Under the pieces are notes generated by a model, which saw nothing but the letters and a program-made list of their open reading frames with translations, was not told the DNA's origin and did no database searches. DNA of 64,000 nt from Bradyrhizobium sp. Ash2021 (GTDB taxonomy: Bacteria > Pseudomonadota > Alphaproteobacteria > Rhizobiales > Xanthobacteraceae), in contig NZ_CP100604.1 in assembly GCF_031202265.1 (NCBI RefSeq), forward strand, positions 9,220,501-9,284,500, given 5' to 3'. Made by a program: the position numbers and the translations under genes. This document shows, in pieces, positions 53,634-62,802 of the stretch (positions are counted from its first letter, which is position 1; each line of letters opens with the position of its first letter).

Positions 53634-53939
53634 ATGAAGCATTTCATGATCAAATATGCGTTCGCCAACGGCACGACCGAGGAGTGGCACCGGGAAATCG
53701 GCCGCTTCATTTCAGCCATCGACAATGACCCCGAGCTGAAGGGGCGGATCAACTACCGCTGCATGAAGAACCGCGACGATTCCAGCTATTTCCACCTCGC
53801 CTCGGCCGCCGACGATCTCGCGGTCAAGACGCTGCAGGCGCGGGATTTCTTCAAGCACTACACCGAGAAGACAAGGCAGGTCGCCGGCGGCGACGTCACG
53901 GTCACGCCGATCGAACTGATCGCCGAAACTGCGGCCTAG
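53634..53939 (+). CDS. Small antibiotic-biosynthesis-monooxygenase-like (dimeric alpha-beta barrel) protein
   Basis: 101 residues, MKHFMIKYAFANGTTEEWHREI with a one-domain alpha/beta pattern, Arg-rich helix and the end GGDVTVTPIELIAE. ABM-like proteins oxidise or bind small aromatic compounds. GAAGGAGCC precedes ATG 53634; the upstream in-frame ATG at 53574 lacks such a site. Likely the target of the divergent HxlR regulator. Confidence 0.75.
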   Translation: MKHFMIKYAFANGTTEEWHREIGRFISAIDNDPELKGRINYRCMKNRDDSSYFHLASAADDLAVKTLQARDFFKHYTEKTRQVAGGDVTVTPIELIAETAA

Positions 53940-53972
53940 CACATGATGAGTTTGGGCTGAATCAGCGCACCA

Positions 53973-54134
53973 GTCATCCCTGCGCAACGGCTTCGCCGTT
54001 GGCGGTGGAGGCGCGAGCCTCGAGGGATGGGCCACGCGCGGTGCTCATCCTGCGAGGCGCGCAAGTCTGCGGCGCGATTGCGCCGCTGAGCGCACCTCCC
54101 GAGCGAACGCAAGTGCGTTCGTCCGGGGATGACG
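53973..54134. repeat. Inverted element GTCATCCC...GGGGATGAC
   Basis: Starts GTCATCCCTGCGCAACGG and ends TTCGTCCGGGGATGAC, with inner hairpins AACGGCTTCGCCGTT, GAGGCGCGAGCCTC and AACGCAAGTGCGTT. Another intergenic palindromic type, between the convergent ABM-like and esterase genes. No gene lies in the gap. Confidence 0.65.
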
Positions 54135-54171
54135 GGAGACAGTGCGGCCGCGTGAACGCTGCAGCTTGCGT

Positions 54172-55383
54172 CTATTTCATCAGCCCCGCGGCCGTCAGCG
54201 CCCGGGTGATGACAGCGCCGACATCGATGGCGCGGCGACGCGGCTTTTTCGGCGGCTCGGCACGGCGGCTGGACGCTGCCTGCGGCCACAGGATCGCGGC
54301 GAGATCCGGTTCTGGTGCAGGCACCGGAACCGTCATCGAAATCGTACCGGTGCGTTCCCGCGAAACTCCGGTCGGGGCGGCCTTGGGTTGCCTGACACGT
54401 TCGGTCAGGCCGAAGAAATTCGCGATGTGATAGGACGACGAAATTCCCGCTTCGATCAGGAATGCGCCGCCCTCGCCATATCGCTCGTCATTATCGGCGA
54501 TCCCGAGCGGGGTGCCGTGGGCCATGTCGGTAATGGTGTAGGACTCGACGACGGTCTCGCCATCCGCGTTCCACCAGACCTCGCGGGGATAACCGTCGAC
54601 ATCCGCCGCCGACATCGGTGCCTGCGGCAATTGGTGCACGTCGAGCCATTGCTTGACGATCTCGTCGGCATTCGCAGGATTGACCGTGCGATCGGCGCTG
54701 CCGTGCCACACCGACAATTTCGGCCACGGACCTTTGTGCTTCGAGGCGTTGCGCACGAGATCGCCCAACTCGCTGGCCGGACGCGACGACGACTGCATCA
54801 TTCCGCTCAAGGCTTCGCGCACATTGCTGGCAATGCCGTAAGGCAGGCCGGCGATGATGGCGCCGCCCGCGAAAACTTCCGGGTAGGTCGCGAGCATCAC
54901 CGACGTCATGGCGCCACCGGCGGAAAGCCCGGTGACGTAGATGCGACGGGGATCGAGTTTGTGATCGGCGACCATGTGCGCGATCATCTGCCGGATTGAA
55001 CAGGCCTCGCCTTCGTCTCGCGTGGTGTCTTCCGGATTGAACCAGTTGAAACAGGTGTTGGCGTTGTTCGATGCCTGCTGTTCGGGCATCAGCAACGCAA
55101 AGCCGTAATGGTTTGCCAGCGTCGACCAGCCGGTGCCGAGATCGTAGCCGGCGGCAGTCTGGCCGCAACCGTGCAGAACCACGACGAGCGCGGGCGCGGG
55201 CTGGAGGTGCTCAGGTACGAAGGAGAACATCCTGAGCGCGCCGGGATTCGTGCCGAATCCGGTTATCTCAAACAGCGGACTGTGAACGCCCGGCGCAAGG
55301 CCGCGTCCAAAGGCGGCCAAACCATTGAAGCCGTTCAGCTTGGGCAGGTGGTGCAAAAATTCGACGTTCTTGGCGAGGGACAA
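54172..55383 (-). CDS. Extracellular-type poly(3-hydroxybutyrate) depolymerase-family esterase (LpqC-like)
   Basis: 403 residues of the esterase/PHB depolymerase family. Core: VVVLHGCGQTAAGYDLGTGW (oxyanion region), VTGLSAGGAMTSVMLATYPE (catalytic Ser), VWHGSADRTVNP (catalytic Asp) and MAHGTPLG (His). No classical signal peptide is apparent; the start KNVEFLHHLPKL is family-like. The start is proposed as TTG 55383 with CGGGAGCTG upstream, because the only ATGs in frame lie far into non-homologous sequence. The C-terminal 70 residues are basic and Pro-rich. It may degrade short-chain polyesters or feruloyl esters. Confidence 0.85.
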   Translation of the reverse strand: MSLAKNVEFLHHLPKLNGFNGLAAFGRGLAPGVHSPLFEITGFGTNPGALRMFSFVPEHLQPAPALVVVLHGCGQTAAGYDLGTGWSTLANHYGFALLMPEQQASNNANTCFNWFNPEDTTRDEGEACSIRQMIAHMVADHKLDPRRIYVTGLSAGGAMTSVMLATYPEVFAGGAIIAGLPYGIASNVREALSGMMQSSSRPASELGDLVRNASKHKGPWPKLSVWHGSADRTVNPANADEIVKQWLDVHQLPQAPMSAADVDGYPREVWWNADGETVVESYTITDMAHGTPLGIADNDERYGEGGAFLIEAGISSSYHIANFFGLTERVRQPKAAPTGVSRERTGTISMTVPVPAPEPDLAAILWPQAASSRRAEPPKKPRRRAIDVGAVITRALTAAGLMK

Positions 55384-55507
55384 CAGCAGCTCCCGAGGTG
55401 ATTTGCATTCTAACCTCACCAAGAGCAGATAGTTGCTGCACTGCAAAATGAAAAGGCCGTGTGCGGTCGTTCCCCAGGGATTTGTGAGAATCGGCGTTAA
55501 TGCGTGA

Positions 55508-56914
55508 TCAGGCCGTCGCGCGGCGCATCCATGACAGAAATACGGCGCAAATACCGATCGACAGCGCAAACAATGCGCATGCTGCAAATAACGCCAGTTG
55601 CGCCGAGTGAGCCGCTTCCATCGCGAAAAATACCGCGCCGATTGCGGCCACACCCGCGGCGTTGGCGATTTGCGCCGTGGTGCCGTACATGCCGGAGCCC
55701 GCGCCCGCGCTGGCCGGCTTCACCGTCGAGAGCACGGCGCTCGACAATGGCGCCATCACCAGGCCCTGACCGTAGCCGAAGACCATCAGCACCAGCGCCA
55801 GCAACATCGCGGAAGGCGCCGCCACCGATTCGATCGTCGTCACCAACGCCGCAAGACCGGCGAGCTGCACCGCGCAGCCTTCGATCAGCACCCGCGTGCC
55901 GCGATGCCTGGCGCGCGCGCCACTATGCCTTGAGGCGATGACAAAGGTCAGCGCAAGCGGCACGAACACCAGCCCTGCGTGCAGCGGCGGAATCTGCAAG
56001 CCGCGTTGCATGAACATGGTCATGAGCAGATAGAACGACAAATTGGCGAAAAAGAAGAAGAACACGGCGACCAGGCCGCGCATGAAGGCCAGATCCGACA
56101 ACAGCGTCAGATCGATCAGCGGCATGCCGCCACGGCGCGCGACCGATCGTTCGAGCCTGAGGAATCCGGCAATGATCGCAACACCCGCCGCCATCACCAG
56201 CCAGACCCACGGCGACCAATGCACATCGTGGCCGAACAATAGCGGGCCGATCAGGCACAGCAATCCCGTGAACAGCACGATCGCACCTGACACGTCGAGC
56301 CGCGTGCCGGCGCGACGCGGCACCGTCGGCATGATCTTCAACGCCGCAGCGATGATGACGACGCCGAACGGCACGTTGACGAAAAACACCGCGCGCCAGC
56401 CGAGCCCGGCAAGATCGAGCGTCACCAGCACGCCGCCGAGCATGAAGCCGGCCGCGCCCGCCAAACCCAGCACGATGCCGTAAATGCCGAACGCGCGGGC
56501 GCGGGACGAATCGGTAAACAGCAGATGAAGGGTAGCCAGCACCTGCGGCACCATCAGCGCCGCGGTCGCGCCCTGCGCCAGCCGGGCGAGAATAAGTTCC
56601 GGGCCGGATTGTGCCAGCCCGCACCACAGCGAGGTGACGGTGAAGCCGAGCACACCGGCGATGAATACATTCTTGGTGCCGTAGATATCGCCGAGCCGGC
56701 CACCGGTAACCACCAGCGTGGCATAGGCGATCAGATAGATCGCAATGACGGCCTCGATCTGCGCCGCGCTGGCGCGCAATTCGACCGCAATCGTCGGGAT
56801 CGCGACGTTGACGATGAAGGCATCGACGCCGAACATGAATTGTGCGGCGACGACGATCGCCAGCACCCACCAGCGGCGCGAGGAATCCACCGGGTTTGAA
56901 ACGATCTGGTGCAT
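55508..56914 (-). CDS. DHA2-family MFS transporter
   Basis: 468 residues with about 14 membrane segments. The first carries VDAFIVNVAIPTIAVELRAS, the DHA2 motif D1, then GGRLGDIYGTKNVF (motif A) and GIVLGLAGAAGFMLGG (motif C, antiport). Predicted to expel drugs or small organic compounds by proton exchange. ATG 56914 starts MHQIVSNPVD. No regulator is adjacent, unlike the EmrAB set at 3.5-6.7 kb. Divergent from the formylglycine-enzyme-like gene. Confidence 0.9.
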   Translation of the reverse strand: MHQIVSNPVDSSRRWWVLAIVVAAQFMFGVDAFIVNVAIPTIAVELRASAAQIEAVIAIYLIAYATLVVTGGRLGDIYGTKNVFIAGVLGFTVTSLWCGLAQSGPELILARLAQGATAALMVPQVLATLHLLFTDSSRARAFGIYGIVLGLAGAAGFMLGGVLVTLDLAGLGWRAVFFVNVPFGVVIIAAALKIMPTVPRRAGTRLDVSGAIVLFTGLLCLIGPLLFGHDVHWSPWVWLVMAAGVAIIAGFLRLERSVARRGGMPLIDLTLLSDLAFMRGLVAVFFFFFANLSFYLLMTMFMQRGLQIPPLHAGLVFVPLALTFVIASRHSGARARHRGTRVLIEGCAVQLAGLAALVTTIESVAAPSAMLLALVLMVFGYGQGLVMAPLSSAVLSTVKPASAGAGSGMYGTTAQIANAAGVAAIGAVFFAMEAAHSAQLALFAACALFALSIGICAVFLSWMRRATA

Positions 56915-57146
56915 GTTGGGCGGTCCTGTCCGAAATCCGTTGCACGCCCAGGCTACTGATTCCGGTCATCCCGGCGATTACCTGGCAGGTAAGCAATCGC
57001 TGGGAATTTGGCCCGATTGCTGCATGGGAATCGGGGCTTCCTGCAGTCTGTTCAGCCATTCGCGCGTTCGGGACGGCCTTCGATGTGAACGCGATCTCCT
57101 TTGCGCGCGACCAAGCTGCAATGCTGGCTCTCCCCAAGGATGGTTC

Positions 57147-58121
57147 ATGATCGAAATATCGCGGCTTTTGCTCGCACTCATCGCCGGTGCGCTCGTTGTT
57201 TCGCTCGCCGATGGCGCATCGGCCAGGCCAAGGCAGGAGCGACCGGGACCGGCGCCCGTGGTGGAGCAAGCGCAAACCCCGCCCGCGCCGCTTCCGCGCC
57301 AGTTCTTCCCCGAAAAAGCCATCCAGCCGCTGACGCCCGAGCTCGAACAGTCCCTGCGGCCAAAGGACAGCTTTAAGGAATGCGACGCCTGCCCTGAAAT
57401 GGTGGTGGTGCCGAAGGGCTCGTTCATGATGGGAACCCCGGCGAACGAGCCGGACCGCTTCAAGGGAGAAGACCCGATCCATCGCGTCACGCTGGCAAAG
57501 CCGTTCGCAGTCGGCCGCTTCGCGGTCTCGTTCGACGAATGGGACGCCTGTCTCGCCGACGGCGGCTGCGGCGGCAACAAGGGCGACGACAACGGTTTTG
57601 GCCGCGGCCGCATGCCGGCGCAGGGCATCAGTTTCGAGGCGGCGAAATCATATCTGGCGTGGCTGTCGCGGAAGGTCGGCCGCACCTACCGGCTGCCGAG
57701 CGAATCCGAGCGCGAATATTTTACCCGCGCCGGCACCACGACGCCGTTCTGGTTCGGTATCACGGTCACCGCACAGGACGCCAACTACCAGGCATCGACA
57801 CCCTATGGCAGCGGACCGCATGGACCGGACAGCAAGGGACCGGCGGTCGTGGATTCCTACGCACCGAATCCGTTCGGGCTGTACCAGGTCCACGGCAACG
57901 TGCTCGAGTGGACCGAGGATTGCTTCAACAAGCGCTATACCGAGGATACGCCGGCCGATGGTTCGCCATGGCTGGAAGGCGATTGCCACAAGCGCATCTT
58001 GCGCGGCGGCAGATGGAACTGGTCGGCCAACATGCTGCGCTCGGGCTATCGCGAGGACTCGATCGTCGACGGCGGCGGCTTCAGCTTCCGCGTGGTCCGG
58101 ACGTTGAACGTGCAACCCTGA
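57147..58121 (+). CDS. Exported SUMF1/formylglycine-generating-enzyme-like protein
   Basis: 324 residues. Signal peptide IEISRLLLALIAGALVVSLA, then a Pro-rich linker (residues 30-70) and a SUMF1 domain (about 85-320): MVVVPKGSFMMGTPANEPDR, ITPVTWEQF-equivalent HRVTLAKPFAVGRFAVSFDEW, LPSESEREYFTRAGT, VHGNVLEWTED and RILRGGRWNWSANMLRSGYR. Formylglycine-generating enzymes activate sulfatases by oxidising a Cys, but this exported group is often a binding or C-type-lectin-like module. Cys residues of the true active site are not evident. ATG 57147 follows CCAAGGATGG. No sulfatase gene lies nearby. Confidence 0.85.
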   Translation: MIEISRLLLALIAGALVVSLADGASARPRQERPGPAPVVEQAQTPPAPLPRQFFPEKAIQPLTPELEQSLRPKDSFKECDACPEMVVVPKGSFMMGTPANEPDRFKGEDPIHRVTLAKPFAVGRFAVSFDEWDACLADGGCGGNKGDDNGFGRGRMPAQGISFEAAKSYLAWLSRKVGRTYRLPSESEREYFTRAGTTTPFWFGITVTAQDANYQASTPYGSGPHGPDSKGPAVVDSYAPNPFGLYQVHGNVLEWTEDCFNKRYTEDTPADGSPWLEGDCHKRILRGGRWNWSANMLRSGYREDSIVDGGGFSFRVVRTLNVQP

Positions 58122-58151
58122 CAATGGCAAGTTTGAGAGAGACGCTGGCGT

Positions 58152-58853
58152 TTACGGCGCCGACGGCTCCAGCGAGCCGGTGAGCGAAGCGCGCTGCGAC
58201 AGCTCGATCCAATTGCCATCGGGGTCGCGCACCATCGAAATCCGCGCGGTCGTCCCGAGCGTCACCGGCGCGCGGGCCTCGCGGCCCCCATGGGCCAGCA
58301 CATGCGCGTGCTCGCGATCGACCTCGAATACCTGAAAGGTGATGTAGCGCCAGCCCTTGCCCTCGAACGACGCGTCATCCGGCGCGTCGGGCGCGGGCTC
58401 GACGATCAGCACCGTATCGCCGGCCAGGAAGGTCATCGCGGCACCGGCCGCCTCGCCTTGCGGCAATCCCAGCGCCTCCATGTAAAAGCGCCGATGCGCC
58501 TCGACGTCGCGCACGCCGAGTCGGATCCCGATGCGTTCGATCCCGAACATTCCCTTGGGCACCAGCGAGACCCGGTTGCCGTCCGGATCGATCATCGACT
58601 CACGCGCCAAAATGCCGTCGCGGGCGATCAGAAGCTCGCGATAGCCCGAAGGCGGGTTGTCCGGCAGCGGCTCGTAGACCTGATTGATCTTCAGGATCGA
58701 GCCGCAGAGGTCGTGCCGGTGCTGCTTGTAGCCGCGGCGGATCGGCTGCATGTGGTCGAACGGCAGGCCGATCTGGTATTGCCAGAACGCAAGCGCTGCC
58801 GGCGCGTCGTTGGTCGCAAAGCCGATATCGATGCGGGGTTTTGCCAGATTCAT
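58152..58853 (-). CDS. VOC-family (glyoxalase/dioxygenase superfamily) protein
   Basis: 233 residues forming two or more beta-alpha-beta-beta-beta modules: IDIGFATNDAPAALAFW, DPDGNRVSLVP, IRLGVRDVEAHRRFYM and RDPDGNWIELSQ are typical. Metal ligand positions cannot be fixed by eye. Enzymes of this fold are extradiol dioxygenases, glyoxalase I or resistance proteins. ATG 58853. Convergent with the SUMF1-like gene and divergent from the luciferase-like gene. Confidence 0.85.
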   Translation of the reverse strand: MNLAKPRIDIGFATNDAPAALAFWQYQIGLPFDHMQPIRRGYKQHRHDLCGSILKINQVYEPLPDNPPSGYRELLIARDGILARESMIDPDGNRVSLVPKGMFGIERIGIRLGVRDVEAHRRFYMEALGLPQGEAAGAAMTFLAGDTVLIVEPAPDAPDDASFEGKGWRYITFQVFEVDREHAHVLAHGGREARAPVTLGTTARISMVRDPDGNWIELSQRASLTGSLEPSAP

Positions 58854-59047
58854 TGTCGTTTACAGGCGTCAGCTATCGCAAGCGTTACCGCGAAGAAATT
58901 CCGGGCGACGGTATGTCACATAAACGCGCACGACAACCATGCGCCGCCGGCGGCTTTACGCGATTGCGTTGCCCCTTCCCAGCCCGTAGTTTGGGGGCCG
59001 AACCCAAACAACAACAAAGCCAAACAATAAATCCGGAGAGAACACCC

Positions 59048-60289
59048 ATGGCGCGCCTGAAATTCGGAGCCTTTCTCGCCCCGCATCACCCCATTGGCGA
59101 GCATCCGATGCTGCAATTCCGCCGCGACCTCGATTTCGTCGAGCAGATCGACGCGCTCGGCTTCGACGAATTCTGGTGCGGCGAGCACCATTCCTCGGGC
59201 TGGGAGATGATCGCCTCGCCGGAAATGTTCTTGGCCGCCGCCGGTGAGCGCACCAAGCGCATCAAGCTCGGCACCGGCGTGGTCTCGCTGCCCTACCATC
59301 ATCCCTTCAATGTCGCGCAACGCATGGTGCAGCTCGACCACATGACCGGCGGCCGCGCGATCTTCGGTTCGGGTCCAGGCGCACTGGCGTCGGATGCGCA
59401 TACGCTCGGCATCGATCCGATGACGCAGCGCGACCGTCAGGACGAGGCGATCGCGATCATTCGCCGCCTGTTCAAGGGCGAGCGCGTCACCGCCAAGAGC
59501 GACTGGTTCACCATGAACGACGCCGCGCTGCAGTTGCTGCCCCTGCAGGAAGAGATGCCGTTCGTGGTGGCGTCGCAGATTTCGCCGTCGGGCATGACGC
59601 TGGCCGGCAAATACGGCATCGGCATCATTTCGCTCGGCTCGATGTCGACGCAGGGCCTGATGGCGCTGCCGACGCAATGGGGTTTTGCCGAGGACGCCGC
59701 CAGGAAGGCCGGCACCACCGTGAGCCGGTCCGACTGGCGCGTGCTGTTGAGCTGGCACATCGCCGAGACCCGCGAACAGGCAAGGCGCGAGGCCGGCGCC
59801 GGACTGATGCGCTGGCACAATGAATATAATGTCGGCACGCTGCAGCGGCCGGGCCTGGAGCCGTTCACCTCGCCCGAGGACGCGATCGAGAAAACCGCGG
59901 GCGGCGAGAACGCCGCCTCCACCATCGGCACGCCGGACGATCTCGTCAAAACCATCAAGAGCCTGATGGAGGTCTCCGGCGGCGTCGGCACCATCGTCGG
60001 CTTCGTGCATGACTGGGCCAACCCGGAAAATACCCGCCGCAGCTGGGACATGGTGGCGCGCTACGTGATTCCGGAAATCAACGGCTATGTCGCGGGCCTG
60101 CGCAAATCGCAGAAATTCGTGATCGAGAACCGCGCGGTGTTCGAGCGCGCGGGGCAAGCCGTGATGGCCAAGATCATGGAGAACGAAAAGGCCGCGGCCG
60201 CGCTGACGCTCACCGGCCCAGGCCGGGTGGCGATCCCGACCATCAACGCGCCGGATTTGCAGAAGGAAGCGGCGAAGCGCAAGGCGTGA
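59048..60289 (+). CDS. Luciferase-like (LLM) flavin-dependent monooxygenase
   Basis: 413 residues of the bacterial-luciferase-like class, which uses FMNH2 from a separate reductase to insert oxygen. FGAFLAPHHPIGEHP, WCGEHHSSGWEM, LGTGVVSLPYHHPF and FGSGPGALASDAHTLG are diagnostic. The whole chain resembles limonene 1,2-monooxygenase-type LLM proteins of actinobacteria and alphaproteobacteria. ATG 59048 has GGAGAGAA upstream. No flavin reductase gene is adjacent. Substrate unknown. Confidence 0.87.
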   Translation: MARLKFGAFLAPHHPIGEHPMLQFRRDLDFVEQIDALGFDEFWCGEHHSSGWEMIASPEMFLAAAGERTKRIKLGTGVVSLPYHHPFNVAQRMVQLDHMTGGRAIFGSGPGALASDAHTLGIDPMTQRDRQDEAIAIIRRLFKGERVTAKSDWFTMNDAALQLLPLQEEMPFVVASQISPSGMTLAGKYGIGIISLGSMSTQGLMALPTQWGFAEDAARKAGTTVSRSDWRVLLSWHIAETREQARREAGAGLMRWHNEYNVGTLQRPGLEPFTSPEDAIEKTAGGENAASTIGTPDDLVKTIKSLMEVSGGVGTIVGFVHDWANPENTRRSWDMVARYVIPEINGYVAGLRKSQKFVIENRAVFERAGQAVMAKIMENEKAAAALTLTGPGRVAIPTINAPDLQKEAAKRKA

Positions 60290-60307
60290 GGACCGCGTTC
60301 TCCGCGA

Positions 60308-60429
60308 GTCGTCCCGGCGAACGCCGGGACCCATAACCACCGGCGTGAGTTGTGGATCGTGTTGCGGCCCCAGCGTGGCGTAACGGCGCAGATTTGTGGT
60401 TATGGGTCCCGGCTCAAGGCCGGGACGAC
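60308..60429. repeat. Paired CCCGGC hairpin element
   Basis: Left GTCGTCCCGGCGAACGCCGGG plus ACCCATAACCAC, right GTGGTTATGGGTCCCGGC plus CAAGGCCGGGACGAC. The ACCCATAACCAC/GTGGTTATGGGT blocks match those in the 47671 element, so both belong to one family. Confidence 0.85.
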
Positions 60430-60471
60430 GCCGGTGTTTGTTTTCGGATTCGATTTTCAAACAACCACCAC

Positions 60472-60553
60472 CGTCATTGCGAGGAGCGAAGCGACGAAGC
60501 AATCCATGCCCTCTTGCGGCGCGATGGATTGCTTCGCTTCGCTCGCAATGACG
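60472..60553. repeat. Dispersed 85-bp inverted repeat, copy 5
   Basis: CGTCATTGCGAGGAGCGAAG with GCTTCGCTTCGCTCGCAATGACG at the other end; loop GCCCTCTTGCGGCGCG. Same orientation as copy 4. It is 43 bp from the 60308 element. Confidence 0.9.
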
Positions 60554-60589
60554 CTGAAGTTCCAGATGTGCGTTCGCATTCTCGCGACG

Positions 60590-61090
60590 GGATTCGCCCG
60601 AGGTTTGCCTGATCGTACGTCCCTCCTGGAAAGCAGAGGGCGCAGGGAAAGCCGGGTGCGCGCTGCACCCGCGGTCTCGTGTGCAATATGTGCATAAGAA
60701 CACGCACACGAGCATACAGGTTCAGCGGAGGCATCCGGCCTTCCCTGCGCAATGGTTTTACGGCTTATAGCGTGCTCTCCCCGGTGAACGGGCTTTCTTG
60801 CCACCGTCGCCCCCGAGAAGCTCGCTTCCCGGGAACTTGACACCAGCGTCGGGGTGTCAGAACCACACGACTTCGCCGTCCGCATCGGCCGCGCTCGTCA
60901 GTCGCAGCTTCCGCGTCCACCGCATCTCAACCCGCGTTTCGTGACGATCGCGACACGCCCCTCTTGTCGGGTGAGACGGGCGGAGAAACACCACTGATTT
61001 GCCCGACGCGACAAGAGGAATATTTTCGTGAAGTGGGCTTGACAGAAATTCACTGATTTGCCCGTCGGGCAGTTTTAACTTCCAACCACC
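60590..61090. repeat. Non-coding block resembling a long Bradyrhizobium dispersed repeat
   Basis: About 500 bp without a convincing gene, in an 896-bp gap. Internal structure: CCTCTTGTCG (60960) opposite CGACAAGAGG (61009), and two copies of ACTGATTTGCCCG (60993 and 61052), the second followed by GCCCGTCGGGCAGTTTT, a small hairpin with a T-run. The short frames crossing it resemble spurious hypothetical proteins that I recall from many Bradyrhizobium annotations, so it is probably a repeat. The last 95 bp before 61186 hold nothing recognisable. Confidence 0.55.
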
Positions 61091-61185
61091 CAGCGTGAAC
61101 CTTGCTGGTAAGCCCGCCTTGCGACCGCTCGGAAGCAACGGCCCGATGACGGTCCAGTCAAAGTCCGTATACGAAGAAACGAACC

Positions 61186-61593
61186 CTAAGCCTTCAGGTC
61201 CGTGATCCTCATAATTGCGACCGCGTTCCCATCGTTGTACGCCTGCTCCTTTGTGTCCTTGTTGCAGGTCCAGACAAAGTTCTTCTTGGCCGTAAAGGTC
61301 TTTCCCTCCTGCTCGATCCGAAGCTCCCCCTCGGGGATATGGCAGATCATGGCATTCATCATCGGGGGGCCGGCTGTCTTCGATCCCGGCTGCATAATGA
61401 CATCACGCATTGAGACGGTCTTAAAACCGGGAATGATGGATGCTGTCTCGCCATCGTAAGCGCGCACCACGACGCCTGGCCACGGCGTCGTATCCTTGTA
61501 GCCCGTGGTTTGAGCGGCGGCTGGCTTCATTATGGCCGCCGAAGCCGCTGCCAACCCGATTCCCAATGCTGACCTTCGATCGATCTTGTTCAT
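61186..61593 (-). CDS. Exported cupin-like small protein
   Basis: 135 residues with a twin-Arg-like signal (NKIDRRSALGIGLAAASAA, cleaved near PAAAQT). The mature part has strands YKDTTPWPGVVVRAYDGETA, VIMQPGSKTAGPPMMN and MICHIPEGELRIEQEGKTFTA, a cupin-like barrel with a possible ligand His in ICHIPEGEL. No catalytic signature is certain. ATG 61593 has AGGAGAATA upstream. Upstream is the SGNH-like gene on the same strand, 255 bp away. Confidence 0.75.
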   Translation of the reverse strand: MNKIDRRSALGIGLAAASAAIMKPAAAQTTGYKDTTPWPGVVVRAYDGETASIIPGFKTVSMRDVIMQPGSKTAGPPMMNAMICHIPEGELRIEQEGKTFTAKKNFVWTCNKDTKEQAYNDGNAVAIMRITDLKA

Positions 61594-61848
61594 CGCTATT
61601 CTCCTGAGGTCGCGCGACGAGCCGCCACCTAAGCGGCGCGCGCATTTCATGGAATGTGAGTGGTAGTGCGAACCGAAAAAAGCGTCGGTCTCTCAAGAGA
61701 GTGTGCCTGCCGATGGCATCAGTGCTGCTCGTTCGCCCCGGACGGCGATTTCGGCTGTCCCGTTTCAAGGGCAGCTACATTATACGCGACCTGACGCGCC
61801 TGAGAAACAGCATCAAAAATGCAAATGGGGAACGCCAAAGGCTGAAAG

Positions 61849-62673
61849 TCACTTCTGGTAATATTTCTGCACGGTCTCCCAGGCGACGGTCTGCAGAAAC
61901 GTCGCCGTCGGCGCATCGATGCCGGCGACGTAGCTGTTTCCAACCGGCGAACGGCCGGTCAGCGCCGCATAGACCACGCAGGACGCGAGATAGGTGCCGG
62001 CCAGGCTCGGATGACGCTTGTCCGGCGCATAGAGATTGAGTTCGGGCTGCTTGCTGATGGCGCGCGCAAATGCGAGGCCCGCCGGGATCACCAGCGCGTT
62101 GTTGTCATTGCCCGCGATGGTGTAGGCCTCGGCCAGTTGCGCCGTCATCTCCGGCTTGTCGGCATAGGCCCAGGACATGAAGAACACCGGCCGCGCGCCA
62201 TGGGAGCGGACGATCTCGCTGTTCTTTTTGGCATATTCGGTAAAGACGGATTTGAGCCTGGGATGGATCGGGCACTGGCTGCAATCCATCATGACGACGA
62301 CGTCGAACAGTTTGTCGGGCTTGTTGAAGACGACATTGTTGTTGTCGTCGAAGGAATAACTGCCGATGGCGTTGGGCCGGAAATAGCTTTCGACGTCGTG
62401 CCAGTCGAAGCCGGAGCCGCCGATCGTCACCATGGTGTTTCGGTAATCCTGCTTGTGATCGGGGTCGGCGGCTTTTTCCATCAGCGATACATGGCCGGGC
62501 AGGCCATTGTTGTAATAGTAGAAGCTGTTGCCGATGAAGATTCCGCTCTTCGGGAAATCGGGGCCTAAACTCGTGACCGCAGGCCTGGTCTGCGCCAGCC
62601 CCGCCACAGATCCGGCCGCGATCCAGCCGAACGCCGCCAACGCGACCGCGATCCCACCCACTATCTTCGACAT
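61849..62673 (-). CDS. Exported SGNH/GDSL-like hydrolase
   Basis: 274 residues with a signal peptide (IVGGIAVALAAFGWIAAG, cleaved before QTRPAV). GIFIGNSFYYYNN resembles the block I Ser motif of SGNH hydrolases (GNS), with GGSGFDWHDVESYF (Gly block), and DKRHPSLAGTYLASCV as block V (Asp and His). The plan fits a periplasmic esterase acting on an ester-linked sugar or lipid. ATG 62673 has CAGGGAGAGC upstream. The two exported proteins here and at 61186 could act together, though the gap between them is wide. Confidence 0.75.
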   Translation of the reverse strand: MSKIVGGIAVALAAFGWIAAGSVAGLAQTRPAVTSLGPDFPKSGIFIGNSFYYYNNGLPGHVSLMEKAADPDHKQDYRNTMVTIGGSGFDWHDVESYFRPNAIGSYSFDDNNNVVFNKPDKLFDVVVMMDCSQCPIHPRLKSVFTEYAKKNSEIVRSHGARPVFFMSWAYADKPEMTAQLAEAYTIAGNDNNALVIPAGLAFARAISKQPELNLYAPDKRHPSLAGTYLASCVVYAALTGRSPVGNSYVAGIDAPTATFLQTVAWETVQKYYQK

Positions 62674-62802
62674 CTGAGCTCTCCCTGCCTTTTCTGTTAT
62701 TATCTGCCACCTTAGCACAGCCTAGCGGCTTTGCGACGCGATTTGGATGTCAGGGCGTTTGGTGCTGGGCCTTTGCAGCAGGGAAACAAGAGGCTATTTA
62801 CT

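Noticed and set aside
60857..61138. 93-codon minus-strand frame in the 60.6-61.1 kb block
   Set aside because: Lies over internal repeats, has no convincing ribosome binding site, and resembles repeat-derived spurious proteins that I recall from related genomes.
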